NCBI GenBank assembly: GCA_049513055.1
Contig: JBEKWN010000004.1
Location: 52,048 to 116,047 of the forward strand
Direction: 5' to 3'
Source: UBA1163 sp049513055
GTDB lineage: Bacteria > Desulfobacterota > BSN033 > UBA1163
DNA length: 64,000 bases
Below the pieces are notes generated by a model. The model was not told where the DNA came from. It did not search any database and saw nothing but the letters and a program-made list of their open reading frames with translations. The number at the start of each line of letters is the position of its first letter. The stretch's first letter is position 1. The translations under genes and the position numbers were made by a program. Of the stretch, positions 26,224 through 34,830 are shown piece after piece.

Positions 26224-26279
26224 CGTAAGGCGTAAAGAGTGAAGTGTAAACCATAACACCTAACGCCTGACGCTTTACG
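26224..26279. repeat. CGTAAGGCGT...CTTTACG inverted repeat, copy 2
   Basis: Same family as 25395-25445: CGTAAGGCGTAAAG and ACGCCTGACGCTTTACG-type arms, located between the beta and alpha subunit genes. Two successive junctions of the same operon therefore carry related palindromes. Confidence 0.6.
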
Positions 26280-26308
26280 AATGGATTTCGTGCTTCGAAT
26301 TTAAAGTC

Positions 26309-27349
26309 TTATACATAGTATTTCTTGATTTCCTCCAATACTTCTTCTGGAGAAGGGAGAGAGCCTGGAGGCCTTCCATAAAAATAGACTTGGGCATCCC
26401 GCTCCACCGAAAGCTTCACATCCTCCACCATCTGCCCTGTATTTAATTCGACAGTCAAAAATAGTTTGACTCGTTGGGAGAGGTCATAAAGACCCTTTTC
26501 TGGAAAGGGGAAGATCGTGATGGGTCTGAGAAGTCCGACTTTCATCCCTCCCTCCCTGGCCAACTCGACAGAAGTTTTTGAAACCCTGGCCATGCTCCCA
26601 AAGGCGGCCACAATTAATTTGGCATCTTCGGTAAAAAAACTTTCAAAACGGACTTCCTCTTTTTTCATCTGCTCATATTTCTGATGAAGTTTCCAATTGT
26701 GTTCTGAAAGTTCACCGTCCTGAAGATAAAGGGATTTAAGCCGATTCGGTTTTCTCCCTTGTGCTCCTGTTAGCGCCCAATTCTTCGGTGGAAGGTCCAT
26801 CTTTGGGCACTTTTTTCGGATAAGGGGCTCCTTCATCTGCCCGATCAAGGCATCCCCCAGAATCATAGCGGGATTTCGGTATTTGTCGGATAGATTAAAG
26901 GCAAGGCAGGTCAAATCATACATTTCTTGAACCGAGGAAGGAGCAAGGACAATCATTCTATAATCTCCATGTCCTCCGCCACGTGTGGCTTGAAAATAGT
27001 CTCCTTGAGAAGGAGAGATTCCACCCAGTCCTGGTCCGCTCCTCGAAATATTGACGATCAGGCCTGGAAGTTCACTTCCTGCCATATAGGAGATGCCCTC
27101 TTGCATGAGTGAGATTCCAGGGCTCGAGGAAGAGGTCATGGCCCTTGCTCCAGTGGCTGAAGCCCCTAAGAGTAAATTGATCGAAGCAATCTCACTTTCG
27201 GCTTGGATGAACTCCCCGCCCAAAGGAGGAAGATGTTTGGAAAGATATTCCGGGATGTCATTCTGAGGAGTGATGGGATATCCGAAATAGAGTAGACATC
27301 CCGAATCAATGGCAGCCATGGCAATGGCTTCATTTCCTTTCGCTAACAT
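26309..27349 (-). CDS. korA: 2-oxoacid:ferredoxin oxidoreductase, alpha subunit
   Basis: 346 aa from the ATG at 27349, four bases after the ferredoxin stop. A longer frame opens upstream but would run through the ferredoxin gene, and this start gives the usual family length. Signatures are KGNEAIAMAAIDSGC, YFGYPITPQNDIPEYL (pyrimidine-domain I of TPP enzymes) and SSSPGISLMQEG. It forms the catalytic core with the beta subunit. The tight spacing to the ferredoxin gene implies coupled expression. Confidence 0.9.
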   Translation of the reverse strand: MLAKGNEAIAMAAIDSGCLLYFGYPITPQNDIPEYLSKHLPPLGGEFIQAESEIASINLLLGASATGARAMTSSSSPGISLMQEGISYMAGSELPGLIVNISRSGPGLGGISPSQGDYFQATRGGGHGDYRMIVLAPSSVQEMYDLTCLAFNLSDKYRNPAMILGDALIGQMKEPLIRKKCPKMDLPPKNWALTGAQGRKPNRLKSLYLQDGELSEHNWKLHQKYEQMKKEEVRFESFFTEDAKLIVAAFGSMARVSKTSVELAREGGMKVGLLRPITIFPFPEKGLYDLSQRVKLFLTVELNTGQMVEDVKLSVERDAQVYFYGRPPGSLPSPEEVLEEIKKYYV

Positions 27350-27353
27350 TTTT

Positions 27354-27578
27354 TCAGGTTCTTGATTCTCCACTATCCCTCCATACTCGAATGGCGACAT
27401 CAGGACAGATCTCGCCGCAGAGTGCACATCCCGTGCATTGTCCATTCGCCTCCCACACAACATAAAAATATCCCTGACGATTAATTTCTTCTCCAATCTT
27501 AATCAGGACCTTCGGACAGGCAATCGTACAAAGCCCGCATCCCTTACATCGCTCTTGATCAATCTCGATTTTGGCCAT
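27354..27578 (-). CDS. korD: 2-oxoacid:ferredoxin oxidoreductase, delta subunit (2x4Fe-4S ferredoxin)
   Basis: 74 aa from the ATG at 27578 (AGGGA upstream). Two 4Fe-4S motifs are complete: C-K-G-C-G-L-C-T-I-A-C-P and C-T-G-C-A-L-C-G-E-I-C-P. It carries electrons from the TPP centre of the oxidoreductase to external ferredoxin. It is the first gene of the four-subunit operon, followed by alpha after four bases. Confidence 0.92.
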   Translation of the reverse strand: MAKIEIDQERCKGCGLCTIACPKVLIKIGEEINRQGYFYVVWEANGQCTGCALCGEICPDVAIRVWRDSGESRT

Positions 27579-27640
27579 GAACGTCCCTAACAAATTTAAT
27601 TAATCAGACTCTTCGCTCCGCTCAGAGTAACAGACAGGGT

Positions 27641-27699
27641 GTCATTCTGAAGGAGCCCTTCGCCTATGCTCAGGGTAAACTCCACGGCTGAAGAATCTC
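27641..27699. repeat. GTCATTCTGA...GAAGAATCTC repeat fragment
   Basis: Begins with GTCATTCTGA and ends with GAAGAATCTC, the same terminal words as the fuller element at 42989-43097. It appears to be a degraded or single-arm copy between the CaiB-type gene and the ferredoxin gene. Confidence 0.5.
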
Positions 27700-27703
27700 A
27701 ACT

Positions 27704-28879
27704 TTAAATTGCCTTTACCTCTTTAAAATGCTTGATCTCCTCTTCTGAATAACCAATCGCTTTCAGAACCTCCATCGTGTGTTCTCCCCAGGCAGGGGAG
27801 GGGAGACGAATCTCAAAAGGGAATTGGGATGATTTGATGGGATTTCCCACCTGGCGGACCTTTCCTTCAACAGAATGCTCGTACTCCATGACCATTTTCC
27901 GATGGAGAACCTGCGGATGTTGAAAGACCTCTTCAAAGTTTAAGATGGGTTCACAGCATGCATCCACATTTTTGAAAAAGTCAACCCACTCCTTTTGAGT
28001 CTTAGTCTTAAATAGATCTTGAATCTCCTCGATTACCCGAAGCCGCTCCTCTCCTTCGATGAATTGTTTATAAATCAGGTCTCTACGCCCGATCGTTTCA
28101 CAGAAATTCATCCAGAATTTAGGCTCAAGTGCTCCCAGGGACATGTGCCGTCCGTCCTTAGTTGGATAGACTTGATAACAGGCATATCTTCCTGATAATT
28201 GCATCTCTCCCCGTTTCGGAAGTTCTTTGTCAAAGAAATATTTTCCTGCATGCATAGAGAGCCAGGAGATGACTCCATCCATCATGGAGATATCCAGGAA
28301 TTGCCCCTCCTCTGTTTTTTCCCGGTGGATGGCTGCAGCGAGAATGGCGATAGCTGCCATCATCCCCCCTCCACCGATATCGGCGATTTGAACTCCCGGA
28401 AGGACGGGATCCCCATTTTTTTCCCCTGTTATTTCAAGCAATCCTCCCAAACCGATGTAATTTGCATCATGACCAGATCTCTCTCGATAAGGTCCATCCT
28501 GTCCATAGCCTGAAAGAGAACAGAAGATCACACGAGGATTTCTTTTTTTCAGTTCCTGATAACCGATGCCAAGGCGGTCCATCACCCCGGGTCTGAATCC
28601 TTCTAAGACAATGTCATATGTTTCTATGAGTTTATAAAAAATTTCCCTTCCTTCTCTTTTCTTGAGATTCAGAGTAATGCTCTTTTTGTTTCGATTTAAT
28701 GAGAGGAAAAAGGCGCTGTCTCTTTTCCCCATGAGGCCCATCTTCCGAGAATAGTCTCCCAGGTCAGGGTCTTCAACCTTCAAAACCTCCATCCCGAGAT
28801 CAGCCAGGAGAAGAGAACAGTAGGGGCCTGGTAAAAGCCTCGAAAGGTCAAGCATTTTTAATTCTTTTAGGAGTCCCAC
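27704..28879 (-). CDS. CaiB/BaiF-type protein, probably alpha-methylacyl-CoA racemase
   Basis: 391 aa from a GTG start (AGGAG upstream). It is a family III CoA-transferase fold: DLSRLLPGPYCSLLLADLG at the N-terminus, LNRNKKSITLNLK and YDIVLEGFRPGVMDRLG. The segment SGHDANYIGLGG plus QIADIGGGG matches the His and Asp positions used for proton exchange by alpha-methylacyl-CoA racemase, favouring racemase over CoA transferase. Racemisation of 2-methyl-branched acyl-CoA would fit the nearby 2-oxoacid oxidoreductase, acyl-CoA dehydrogenase and thiolase. Confidence 0.82.
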   Translation of the reverse strand: MGLLKELKMLDLSRLLPGPYCSLLLADLGMEVLKVEDPDLGDYSRKMGLMGKRDSAFFLSLNRNKKSITLNLKKREGREIFYKLIETYDIVLEGFRPGVMDRLGIGYQELKKRNPRVIFCSLSGYGQDGPYRERSGHDANYIGLGGLLEITGEKNGDPVLPGVQIADIGGGGMMAAIAILAAAIHREKTEEGQFLDISMMDGVISWLSMHAGKYFFDKELPKRGEMQLSGRYACYQVYPTKDGRHMSLGALEPKFWMNFCETIGRRDLIYKQFIEGEERLRVIEEIQDLFKTKTQKEWVDFFKNVDACCEPILNFEEVFQHPQVLHRKMVMEYEHSVEGKVRQVGNPIKSSQFPFEIRLPSPAWGEHTMEVLKAIGYSEEEIKHFKEVKAI

Positions 28880-29103
28880 TCATTTCTCCTGCAAGATAAT
28901 TAATGAAAAATTAATAACATATAAACTTGGAAAATAAAAGGCTTTGACCCTAAAGGGCAAGGAAATCAATCATCCTCTTAGCCCGATGCCCTCAGCCCCC
29001 CGTTTCTTTTGTTTAACGGCAAATAATTCTTGACGGAAAATTTTAAGAGTGGTATTCAATGAAGGGCAATTCGGTAAATTTAGATTAAAGAAGGGGGGAT
29101 TTT

Positions 29104-31266
29104 ATGAAAAAGCCTTCAAAAAAGACGGTGAAGAAATCTTCAAGGAAGCTCTCAAAGAAAACTCCAAAAAAACCATCAAAAAAGCCTTCGAAGAAGTTAT
29201 TGAAAAAGCCTTCAAAAAAGCTTTTGAGAAAACCTTCGAAGAAACCTCCCATAAAGCTTTTTAAAAAGCCTCCGAAGAAACCTGTTATAAAACCTTCTAT
29301 AAAACCATCAAAAAAACCTCTTTGGATACCATCGAAGGATCAAATTAAGAATGCCAACATGACCCGATTCATAGAATTTGTTAATCGAAAGTATGGGAAG
29401 AAATTTAGAACTTACGATGATTTATATCAGTGGTCTGTTAATTCCATTTCTGATTTCTGGGTAGCCATGTGGGATTTTGCAGGGGTCAAAGCCTCAAAAA
29501 GGTGGGATCAGGTGGTGGAGGACTTGAAAAAGTTCCCGGGGACGAAGTGGTTTCCAGGAGCCAAGCTCAATTTTGCAGAGAATCTCCTGCGGTATCGAGA
29601 TGACCGATTGGCTTTTGTTTTCAAGGGAGAAACACAGAAATCCGCAAAGATGACGTATAAAGAACTTTATAACACAGTGGCCCGGCTGGCAAAATCTTTA
29701 CGTGAAATAGGGATTCAGCCAGGAGATCGGGTCGCAGGCTATATGCCGAACATGATGGAGACTGCTATTGGCATGCTGGCTGCGGCCAGTATCGGAGCTG
29801 TCTGGTCTTCTTGCGCCACAGACATCGGGCCGCAGGCTGCACTGGATCGACTCGGTCAAATAGAGCCTAAGGTCTTGTTCTCAGTAGACGGTTATTTTTA
29901 CAAAGCGAAACCCTTCAATACCTTGGGGAATGCAGCAGAGTTGGCCAAAGCCATCCCTTCCCTCAAGAAAGTCGTCATTGTTTCCTATACGGGAACTAAG
30001 CCAGATATCGGGAATATTCCTAATGCCATCCATTACGAAGATTTCTTGGCCCCTGAAAAGGAGCCAGTTCTTGAGTTTGAACAACTACCCTTTGACCATC
30101 CCATCTTTATCATGTTCTCCTCCGGGACGACCGGCAAACCCAAATGCATGGTGCAGGGGGCAGGTGGGATTTTACTCCACCATTTGAAAGAACTCATGCT
30201 CCATAGCGATCTAAAGCGTGAGGACAAAGTCTTTTACATCACCACATGTAGCTGGATGATGTGGAACTGGTTGCTCAGTTCACTGGGCGTGGGTGCCACC
30301 ATTGTCTTGTATGATGGCAATCCGAATTATCCCGATGCCTATGCGATGTGGAAAATGGTACAGGACGAAAAAATAACCTTTTTTGGCCTCAGCGCCAGCT
30401 ATATCAACTATCTCCGAGGCGAGGGGATTCAACCTGGAAAGACCTATGATCTTTCCTCCCTCAGAGAGATTTCCCAAACAGGCTCTGTTCTCTCGGCGGA
30501 AGGGTTCGAGTGGGTCTATCGGGAGGTCAAGAAGGACCTCCATTTTAACTCCATCGCCGGCGGCACGGACATCAACGGCTGTTTTGCCATTGGCAGCCCG
30601 ATTCAACGTGTCTATGCCGGGGAACTTCAAGGCGGGGGCCTTGGTATGAAGGTGAAGGCCTATGATGAAAACGGGAAACCCGTCTGGGATAAAGAGGGAG
30701 AGTTGGTATGCGAAGCTCCTGCTCCATGCATGCCTCTCTATTTCTGGAACGATCCGAATTGGGAAAAATATAAAAGTGCCTACTTTGAATACTATCCCAA
30801 TGTTTGGCGCCACGGTGACTATGTCGTCTTTCACAGTGATACGAAGGGGATCACTTTTTATGGCCGTTCCGACGCCGTTCTGAAGCCATCCGGAGTCCGG
30901 ATCGGCACCGCTGAAATTTATAATGTCGTGGAGAAGATAGGAGGAATTGCAGACAGCCTTGCCATCGGACAGAATTGGGAGGGCGAACAGCGCATCATCC
31001 TCTTCGTGAAGCTGGCACCGGGTGCCCAGTTGACAGACGGATTGAAGGATAGCATCAAAAAAACGCTCAGGGGAAAAGCCTCTCCTCGTCATGTTCCGGC
31101 GATCATCATGGAGATGCCCGATGCCCCCTATACCATGAATATGAAAAAGGTGGAGAGCGCTGTTACCAATATCATCCACGGGAGACCGGTTCTGAACAGG
31201 GATGCTTTGAGCAACCCACAGGTTCTGGATTACTTCGAGAAGATCGTTCCGGATCTCCAAAAGTAA
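29104..31266 (+). CDS. Acetoacetyl-CoA synthetase with lysine-rich N-terminal extension
   Basis: 720 aa. From residue ~73 it follows acetoacetate-CoA ligase: PLWIPSKDQIKNANMTRF, the adenylation loop FSSGTTGKPKC, GGTDINGCF, YGRSDAVLKPSGVRIGTAE and the catalytic lysine near YTMNMKKVE. The first ~72 residues are an added tail with about 30 lysines arranged as P-S-K-K and L-L-K-K units, like histone H1-type or AlgP-type DNA-binding tails. AGGGGGGA directly precedes the ATG at 29104, and no site precedes the internal methionine near the conserved domain, so the tail is very likely translated. The enzyme makes acetoacetyl-CoA from acetoacetate. Confidence 0.9.
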   Translation: MKKPSKKTVKKSSRKLSKKTPKKPSKKPSKKLLKKPSKKLLRKPSKKPPIKLFKKPPKKPVIKPSIKPSKKPLWIPSKDQIKNANMTRFIEFVNRKYGKKFRTYDDLYQWSVNSISDFWVAMWDFAGVKASKRWDQVVEDLKKFPGTKWFPGAKLNFAENLLRYRDDRLAFVFKGETQKSAKMTYKELYNTVARLAKSLREIGIQPGDRVAGYMPNMMETAIGMLAAASIGAVWSSCATDIGPQAALDRLGQIEPKVLFSVDGYFYKAKPFNTLGNAAELAKAIPSLKKVVIVSYTGTKPDIGNIPNAIHYEDFLAPEKEPVLEFEQLPFDHPIFIMFSSGTTGKPKCMVQGAGGILLHHLKELMLHSDLKREDKVFYITTCSWMMWNWLLSSLGVGATIVLYDGNPNYPDAYAMWKMVQDEKITFFGLSASYINYLRGEGIQPGKTYDLSSLREISQTGSVLSAEGFEWVYREVKKDLHFNSIAGGTDINGCFAIGSPIQRVYAGELQGGGLGMKVKAYDENGKPVWDKEGELVCEAPAPCMPLYFWNDPNWEKYKSAYFEYYPNVWRHGDYVVFHSDTKGITFYGRSDAVLKPSGVRIGTAEIYNVVEKIGGIADSLAIGQNWEGEQRIILFVKLAPGAQLTDGLKDSIKKTLRGKASPRHVPAIIMEMPDAPYTMNMKKVESAVTNIIHGRPVLNRDALSNPQVLDYFEKIVPDLQK

Positions 31267-31270
31267 AAAA

Positions 31271-31341
31271 AGGGTTCAAGGATTCCAGGGTTCAAGAGTT
31301 CCCATGACAGTTTTAAATTTAAATAAGATTCCTTGAACCCT
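31271..31341. repeat. GGGTTCAAGG-type palindrome, copy 1
   Basis: AGGGTTCAAGGATTC (31271-31285) is inverted, with one mismatch, at 31327-31341. Related elements are at 35679-35769 and 37552-37642. It lies after the acetoacetyl-CoA synthetase stop and may end that transcript. Confidence 0.65.
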
Positions 31342-31354
31342 CGACCCCTTATAA

Positions 31355-31732
31355 ATGAAATTGACTCGAAAAGAGTTTGAGGAGTTAGTGGTTTTAGCGC
31401 TGAAGAGGCTTCCTAAATTTTTTAAAAAGAAGATGAAGAATGTGGATGTGGTGGTGGAGGACCGGGCCTCACGAGATCTTCTTTCAGAGATGGGGCTAAG
31501 GTCCTCCTATGATTTATTGGGACTTTATCAAGGCGTCCCCTTAGATCGAAGGGGATTTTACTACGGGAATGTCCTTCCGGATAAAATCACACTTTTTCAG
31601 ATCCCCATCGAGTCGATATGTAAAACGAGGGAGGAGATTGAAGAGAAAGTCAAAGAGGTAGTGATCCATGAGGTCGGGCACTACTTCGGACTGGATGATA
31701 AGAGGTTAAGAGAACTGGAGAGAGGCGAATAA
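31355..31732 (+). CDS. Small zincin-like metallopeptidase
   Basis: 125 aa of the minimal zincin family (PF06262 type). The zinc site is HEVGHYFGLDD, with His105, Glu106 as base, His109 and an Asp at 114 as probable third ligand. The preceding region (about residues 58-85, with a TLFQIPIE strand) supplies the beta sheet of the compact fold. Members are about 110-130 residues and act in the cytoplasm on unknown substrates. It stands just after a palindromic repeat and before an MBL-fold gene. Confidence 0.85.
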   Translation: MKLTRKEFEELVVLALKRLPKFFKKKMKNVDVVVEDRASRDLLSEMGLRSSYDLLGLYQGVPLDRRGFYYGNVLPDKITLFQIPIESICKTREEIEEKVKEVVIHEVGHYFGLDDKRLRELERGE

Positions 31733-31823
31733 CTCGAATGACACCGAACGTGAAGAATTGTAATAATTTTTATTATTGATATTCGATTGATTTGCTATCA
31801 TTCGTTCTATTCGTTTATGCCAC

Positions 31824-32594
31824 ATGTCTTTCATCAAGTTTTTGGGCACGGCAGGTGCCCGCTTTGTGGTGATGAAGCAACTCCGAGCCTCCGGTGGAGT
31901 CTGGCTCTCAGTTGGTAATACGAATCTCTATATTGACCCGGGGCCTGGGGCCCTCGTTCGGTGTCTCAGCAGCAAACCCAGATTAGAACCATCCACATTG
32001 GATGGCATTCTCCTCACCCATAAACACTTAGACCATTCCGGCGATATTAACGTCATGATTGAGGCCATGACAGAGGGAGGGTTTAAGAAGAGGGGTGTTC
32101 TGTTCGCTCCCAGGGATGCCCTGGAGGAAGATCCAGTTGTTTTAAAATATGCGATGGGTTATGTTAAAAAGATAGAGGCGTTAAAGGAGGATTCCGAATA
32201 TCGGATCGGAGACATTCGGTTCTCAACCGCCCAAAGGCACCAGCATCGCGCAGAGACTTATGGTCTCAATTTCAAGACAATACCCCGTACGATTTCTTTT
32301 GTTACGGATACAAAATTTTTTCCGGAACTCCCGAATCTTTATAGAGGAGAGATTCTGGTCATTCATGTGGTCCGGTTGAAACCCATCGGGGATGACCCGA
32401 TCGACCACCTCTCGATTGAAGATGTTAAGAACATCCTCAAGAAAACGAAGCCGAAGTTGACCATCCTGACCCATTTTGGGATGACGATGATCAAAGCAAA
32501 ACCTTGGGTCGTGGCTGCTGAATTAGAGAAAGAATTGGGATTGAAAGTCATCGCTGCCAGCGATGGAATGAAAATAGATTTGGAGGAGGTTTGA
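31824..32594 (+). CDS. MBL-fold metallohydrolase
   Basis: 256 aa with the metallo-beta-lactamase fold. The metal-binding loop is THKHLDHSGD (His66, His68, Asp70, His71), and further ligands probably come from VTDTKF (Asp) and LTHFGM (His). There is an unusual VRLKPIGDDPIDHLSIEDVKNIL segment before the last strand, as in lipid- or nucleotide-type hydrolases of the family. It overlaps the aminotransferase start (TGATG), so the two genes are co-translated. The substrate is unknown. Confidence 0.85.
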   Translation: MSFIKFLGTAGARFVVMKQLRASGGVWLSVGNTNLYIDPGPGALVRCLSSKPRLEPSTLDGILLTHKHLDHSGDINVMIEAMTEGGFKKRGVLFAPRDALEEDPVVLKYAMGYVKKIEALKEDSEYRIGDIRFSTAQRHQHRAETYGLNFKTIPRTISFVTDTKFFPELPNLYRGEILVIHVVRLKPIGDDPIDHLSIEDVKNILKKTKPKLTILTHFGMTMIKAKPWVVAAELEKELGLKVIAASDGMKIDLEEV

Positions 32595-33718
32595 TGATGG
32601 AAAAGTGGATGGGAGGAGATATGCATCCGAGCTATCGGATTCTTATGGGCCCCGGGCCGAGCAATGTCCATTACCGGGTTTATCAAGCCATGTCTAACCC
32701 GGTCATCGGTTACCTCGATCCCCAGATTCTGGCCTGTATGGATGAGATCAGTGAGATGTTAAGAGGCATTTTTCAGACAAAAAACCGGGTAACCCTGGCT
32801 ATCTCTGCTACAGGGAGTTCAGGGATGGAGGCTTCCTATGTCAATTTCGTCGAGCCGGGAGATGTTGTTGTCATTGGAGTAAATGGCTTCTTTGCAGATA
32901 GGATGACTCAGGTAGCCTCCCGGTGCGGTGCTAAAGTCATACGGGTCGAGGAGGAATGGGGGAAAATGATTGACCCAGAAAAAATGATCAAGGCCTTAAA
33001 GGAACATCCCGAGGCCAAGATATGTGGCGTCGTTCATGGAGAGACTTCCACCGGAGTGAGGCAACCTCTTGAAGAAATAGGAGCCTATTGCAAAAGGGTG
33101 AATACACTCCTTGTGGTGGATGCTGTGACCACTTTGGGAGGATATAATGTAAAGGTTGACGAATGGGGAGTCGACGTCTGCTACGGTAGTTCCCAAAAGT
33201 GTCTCAGTGTTCCACCAGGGCTTTCTCCAATCACCGTGAGCTCCAAAGCGATGGATGTCCTTCGGTCCCGCAAGACAAAGGTTCAGAGTTTTTATCTTGA
33301 TTTATCATTACTTGAAAAATATTGGGGAGAAGAGAGGGTCTATCACCATACTGCACCTGTTTCCATGTTCTATGCCTTGCGAGAAGGGTTGAAGATCGTT
33401 TTTGAGGAGGGCCTTCAGAATAGATTTCAGCGTCATGAGGCGTTGGGCGATCGTTTAAAGATGGAACTGGAGGGTTTCGGATTCAAACTTTTTGCGCAGG
33501 AAGGCTATCGTTTGCCGATGTTGACTTCAGTGGTTCTCCCTGACTGGGTGGACGATGCCAAAACACGTTCGAGGCTTTTGAATGAGTATAACATCGAAGT
33601 AGGGGCGGGCTTAGGTTGGCTAAAGGGAAAAGTGTGGAGAGTAGGCCTCATGGGAGAGACCTGCAAGCTCCGATATATCCATTGCCTGATGGGAGCGTTG
33701 AGGGAAATCCTAGTGTAA
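32594..33718 (+). CDS. Class V aminotransferase, alanine/serine-glyoxylate type
   Basis: 374 aa from the ATG at 32594, which shares one base with the upstream stop and follows GGAGGAGG. A second ATG at 32621, also with GGGAGGAG before it, would remove nine residues. The PLP lysine is in GSSQKCLSV (Lys202), with SATGSSGMEA, HGETSTGV and VVDAVTTLGG as cofactor and substrate loops, and RVGLMG near the end. Family members move an amino group from alanine or serine to glyoxylate. Because the window also encodes glycolate-oxidase-type and malyl-CoA-lyase-type enzymes, glyoxylate is the likely acceptor. Confidence 0.87.
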   Translation: MMEKWMGGDMHPSYRILMGPGPSNVHYRVYQAMSNPVIGYLDPQILACMDEISEMLRGIFQTKNRVTLAISATGSSGMEASYVNFVEPGDVVVIGVNGFFADRMTQVASRCGAKVIRVEEEWGKMIDPEKMIKALKEHPEAKICGVVHGETSTGVRQPLEEIGAYCKRVNTLLVVDAVTTLGGYNVKVDEWGVDVCYGSSQKCLSVPPGLSPITVSSKAMDVLRSRKTKVQSFYLDLSLLEKYWGEERVYHHTAPVSMFYALREGLKIVFEEGLQNRFQRHEALGDRLKMELEGFGFKLFAQEGYRLPMLTSVVLPDWVDDAKTRSRLLNEYNIEVGAGLGWLKGKVWRVGLMGETCKLRYIHCLMGALREILV

Positions 33719-33747
33719 TTGTGGATTTAATTTACATGTGAAGTTAG

Positions 33748-34815
33748 TTAATCTTTTTTAGGATCTTGAATCGGATTTAAAATCGTCAGGGCAAAATCTT
33801 TGGATTCCACGCCGGGGGATTCGACCTTTTTCTCTTCGTAGTAAGTTTCCACTTTTTCGACGATTTTTTCTTCTTCCAGAGAGACCTTTTCTAATGATTC
33901 CTCTAAGCCGATCAATTGTTCTTTGGGAAAGAAGGTAAAATCTCCAGAAATGGTGATGTCTTCGATTCTTTCCTCAGAAACCTCCTCAGCCGTTCTAATC
34001 AAACCTCCCCTGGCTTTGTGGAGACCATAAAGGACTTCCACGCCTTCCCTGATTTTAACTCCTCCTGGAATTCTGGGAGTCTTTTTTAAGAGAAATTCTT
34101 CCGAGGTCATCCATGCTTCTATTTCTCTCATCTTCTCAAGAACTTCTGAATTTAATGAAGCTGGTATCAACTTTCCCACCATTTTTTCAAATTTTCCCTT
34201 GAGGATAGAGACCACCTCCTCCCGCGATGGAATCATTCCTAATTCTCTCTTCATCGTGGTCAGGTTTTCTTCCATTGTTTTATAAACCTTGTCCCTGAAT
34301 TTTTCATCAGGAACTCGCAAGATCTTGCTCATCGTTTGATAGTCAAAATCGAGAAGGATGCCTCCGACGAAGACCATACATTCTCCAATATTTCCTCCGC
34401 CCTCTCCTGCGATCTTTCTTCCTCCCTGAGTGATGATATCATTGACGACACGGAATTCTGTCTTGATTCCAAATGTTCTGTATGTTTCGACAGGCGCTTC
34501 TGAGAACCATGGGTAAATTTCATGGACCACCCTGGGAAATTTTGGATTATCTTTCTTCCAGATGAGTTGATAGAAGATCTGATTCTCATCTAAATAAGTC
34601 GCCCCTCCCCCAACCTCCCTTCGCATGAAGGGGATCCCCAATTCCTTACAGTATTGAAGATCGACTTCTTGTTCAGCATCCTGGAAATATCCAATACTCG
34701 CGAGAGGGATTTTGGGGGAGACGATGACCAGGGCCTCAACGCCCATCCGGGCGAGGGCATGGAAAATGAGCATGGATTGCTGGCCCGGAAGCCTCCCAAG
34801 ATCGAATACGTACAT
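33748..34815 (-). CDS. lplA: Lipoate-protein ligase A-like enzyme
   Basis: 355 aa with GAGGAG before the ATG. It has the LplA/biotin-ligase fold: the lipoyl-AMP loop RREVGGGATYLDE (residues 65-77) and the catalytic lysine in GRKIAGEGG (Lys134, matching Lys133 of E. coli LplA). A C-terminal ~150-residue part is present. It attaches lipoate to a target lysine. It is the last gene of the operon that also encodes a GcvH-like lipoyl carrier, so that carrier is its probable substrate. Confidence 0.85.
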   Translation of the reverse strand: MYVFDLGRLPGQQSMLIFHALARMGVEALVIVSPKIPLASIGYFQDAEQEVDLQYCKELGIPFMRREVGGGATYLDENQIFYQLIWKKDNPKFPRVVHEIYPWFSEAPVETYRTFGIKTEFRVVNDIITQGGRKIAGEGGGNIGECMVFVGGILLDFDYQTMSKILRVPDEKFRDKVYKTMEENLTTMKRELGMIPSREEVVSILKGKFEKMVGKLIPASLNSEVLEKMREIEAWMTSEEFLLKKTPRIPGGVKIREGVEVLYGLHKARGGLIRTAEEVSEERIEDITISGDFTFFPKEQLIGLEESLEKVSLEEEKIVEKVETYYEEKKVESPGVESKDFALTILNPIQDPKKD

Positions 34816-34830
34816 GGTCTCCTCACTTTC

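Noticed and set aside
27349..27496. Longer start for the 2-oxoacid oxidoreductase alpha subunit
   Set aside because: The added 49 residues would overlap the complete ferredoxin gene; the internal ATG four bases after the ferredoxin stop gives normal family length.
29049..29264. 71-codon frame overlapping the lysine-rich tail in another frame
   Set aside because: It is a by-product of the repetitive DNA of the tail; no ribosome-binding site and no downstream domain.
30280..31260. Long minus-strand open frame (326 codons) inside the acetoacetyl-CoA synthetase gene
   Set aside because: The plus-strand enzyme motifs are continuous there and the minus-strand product matches no family I recognise.
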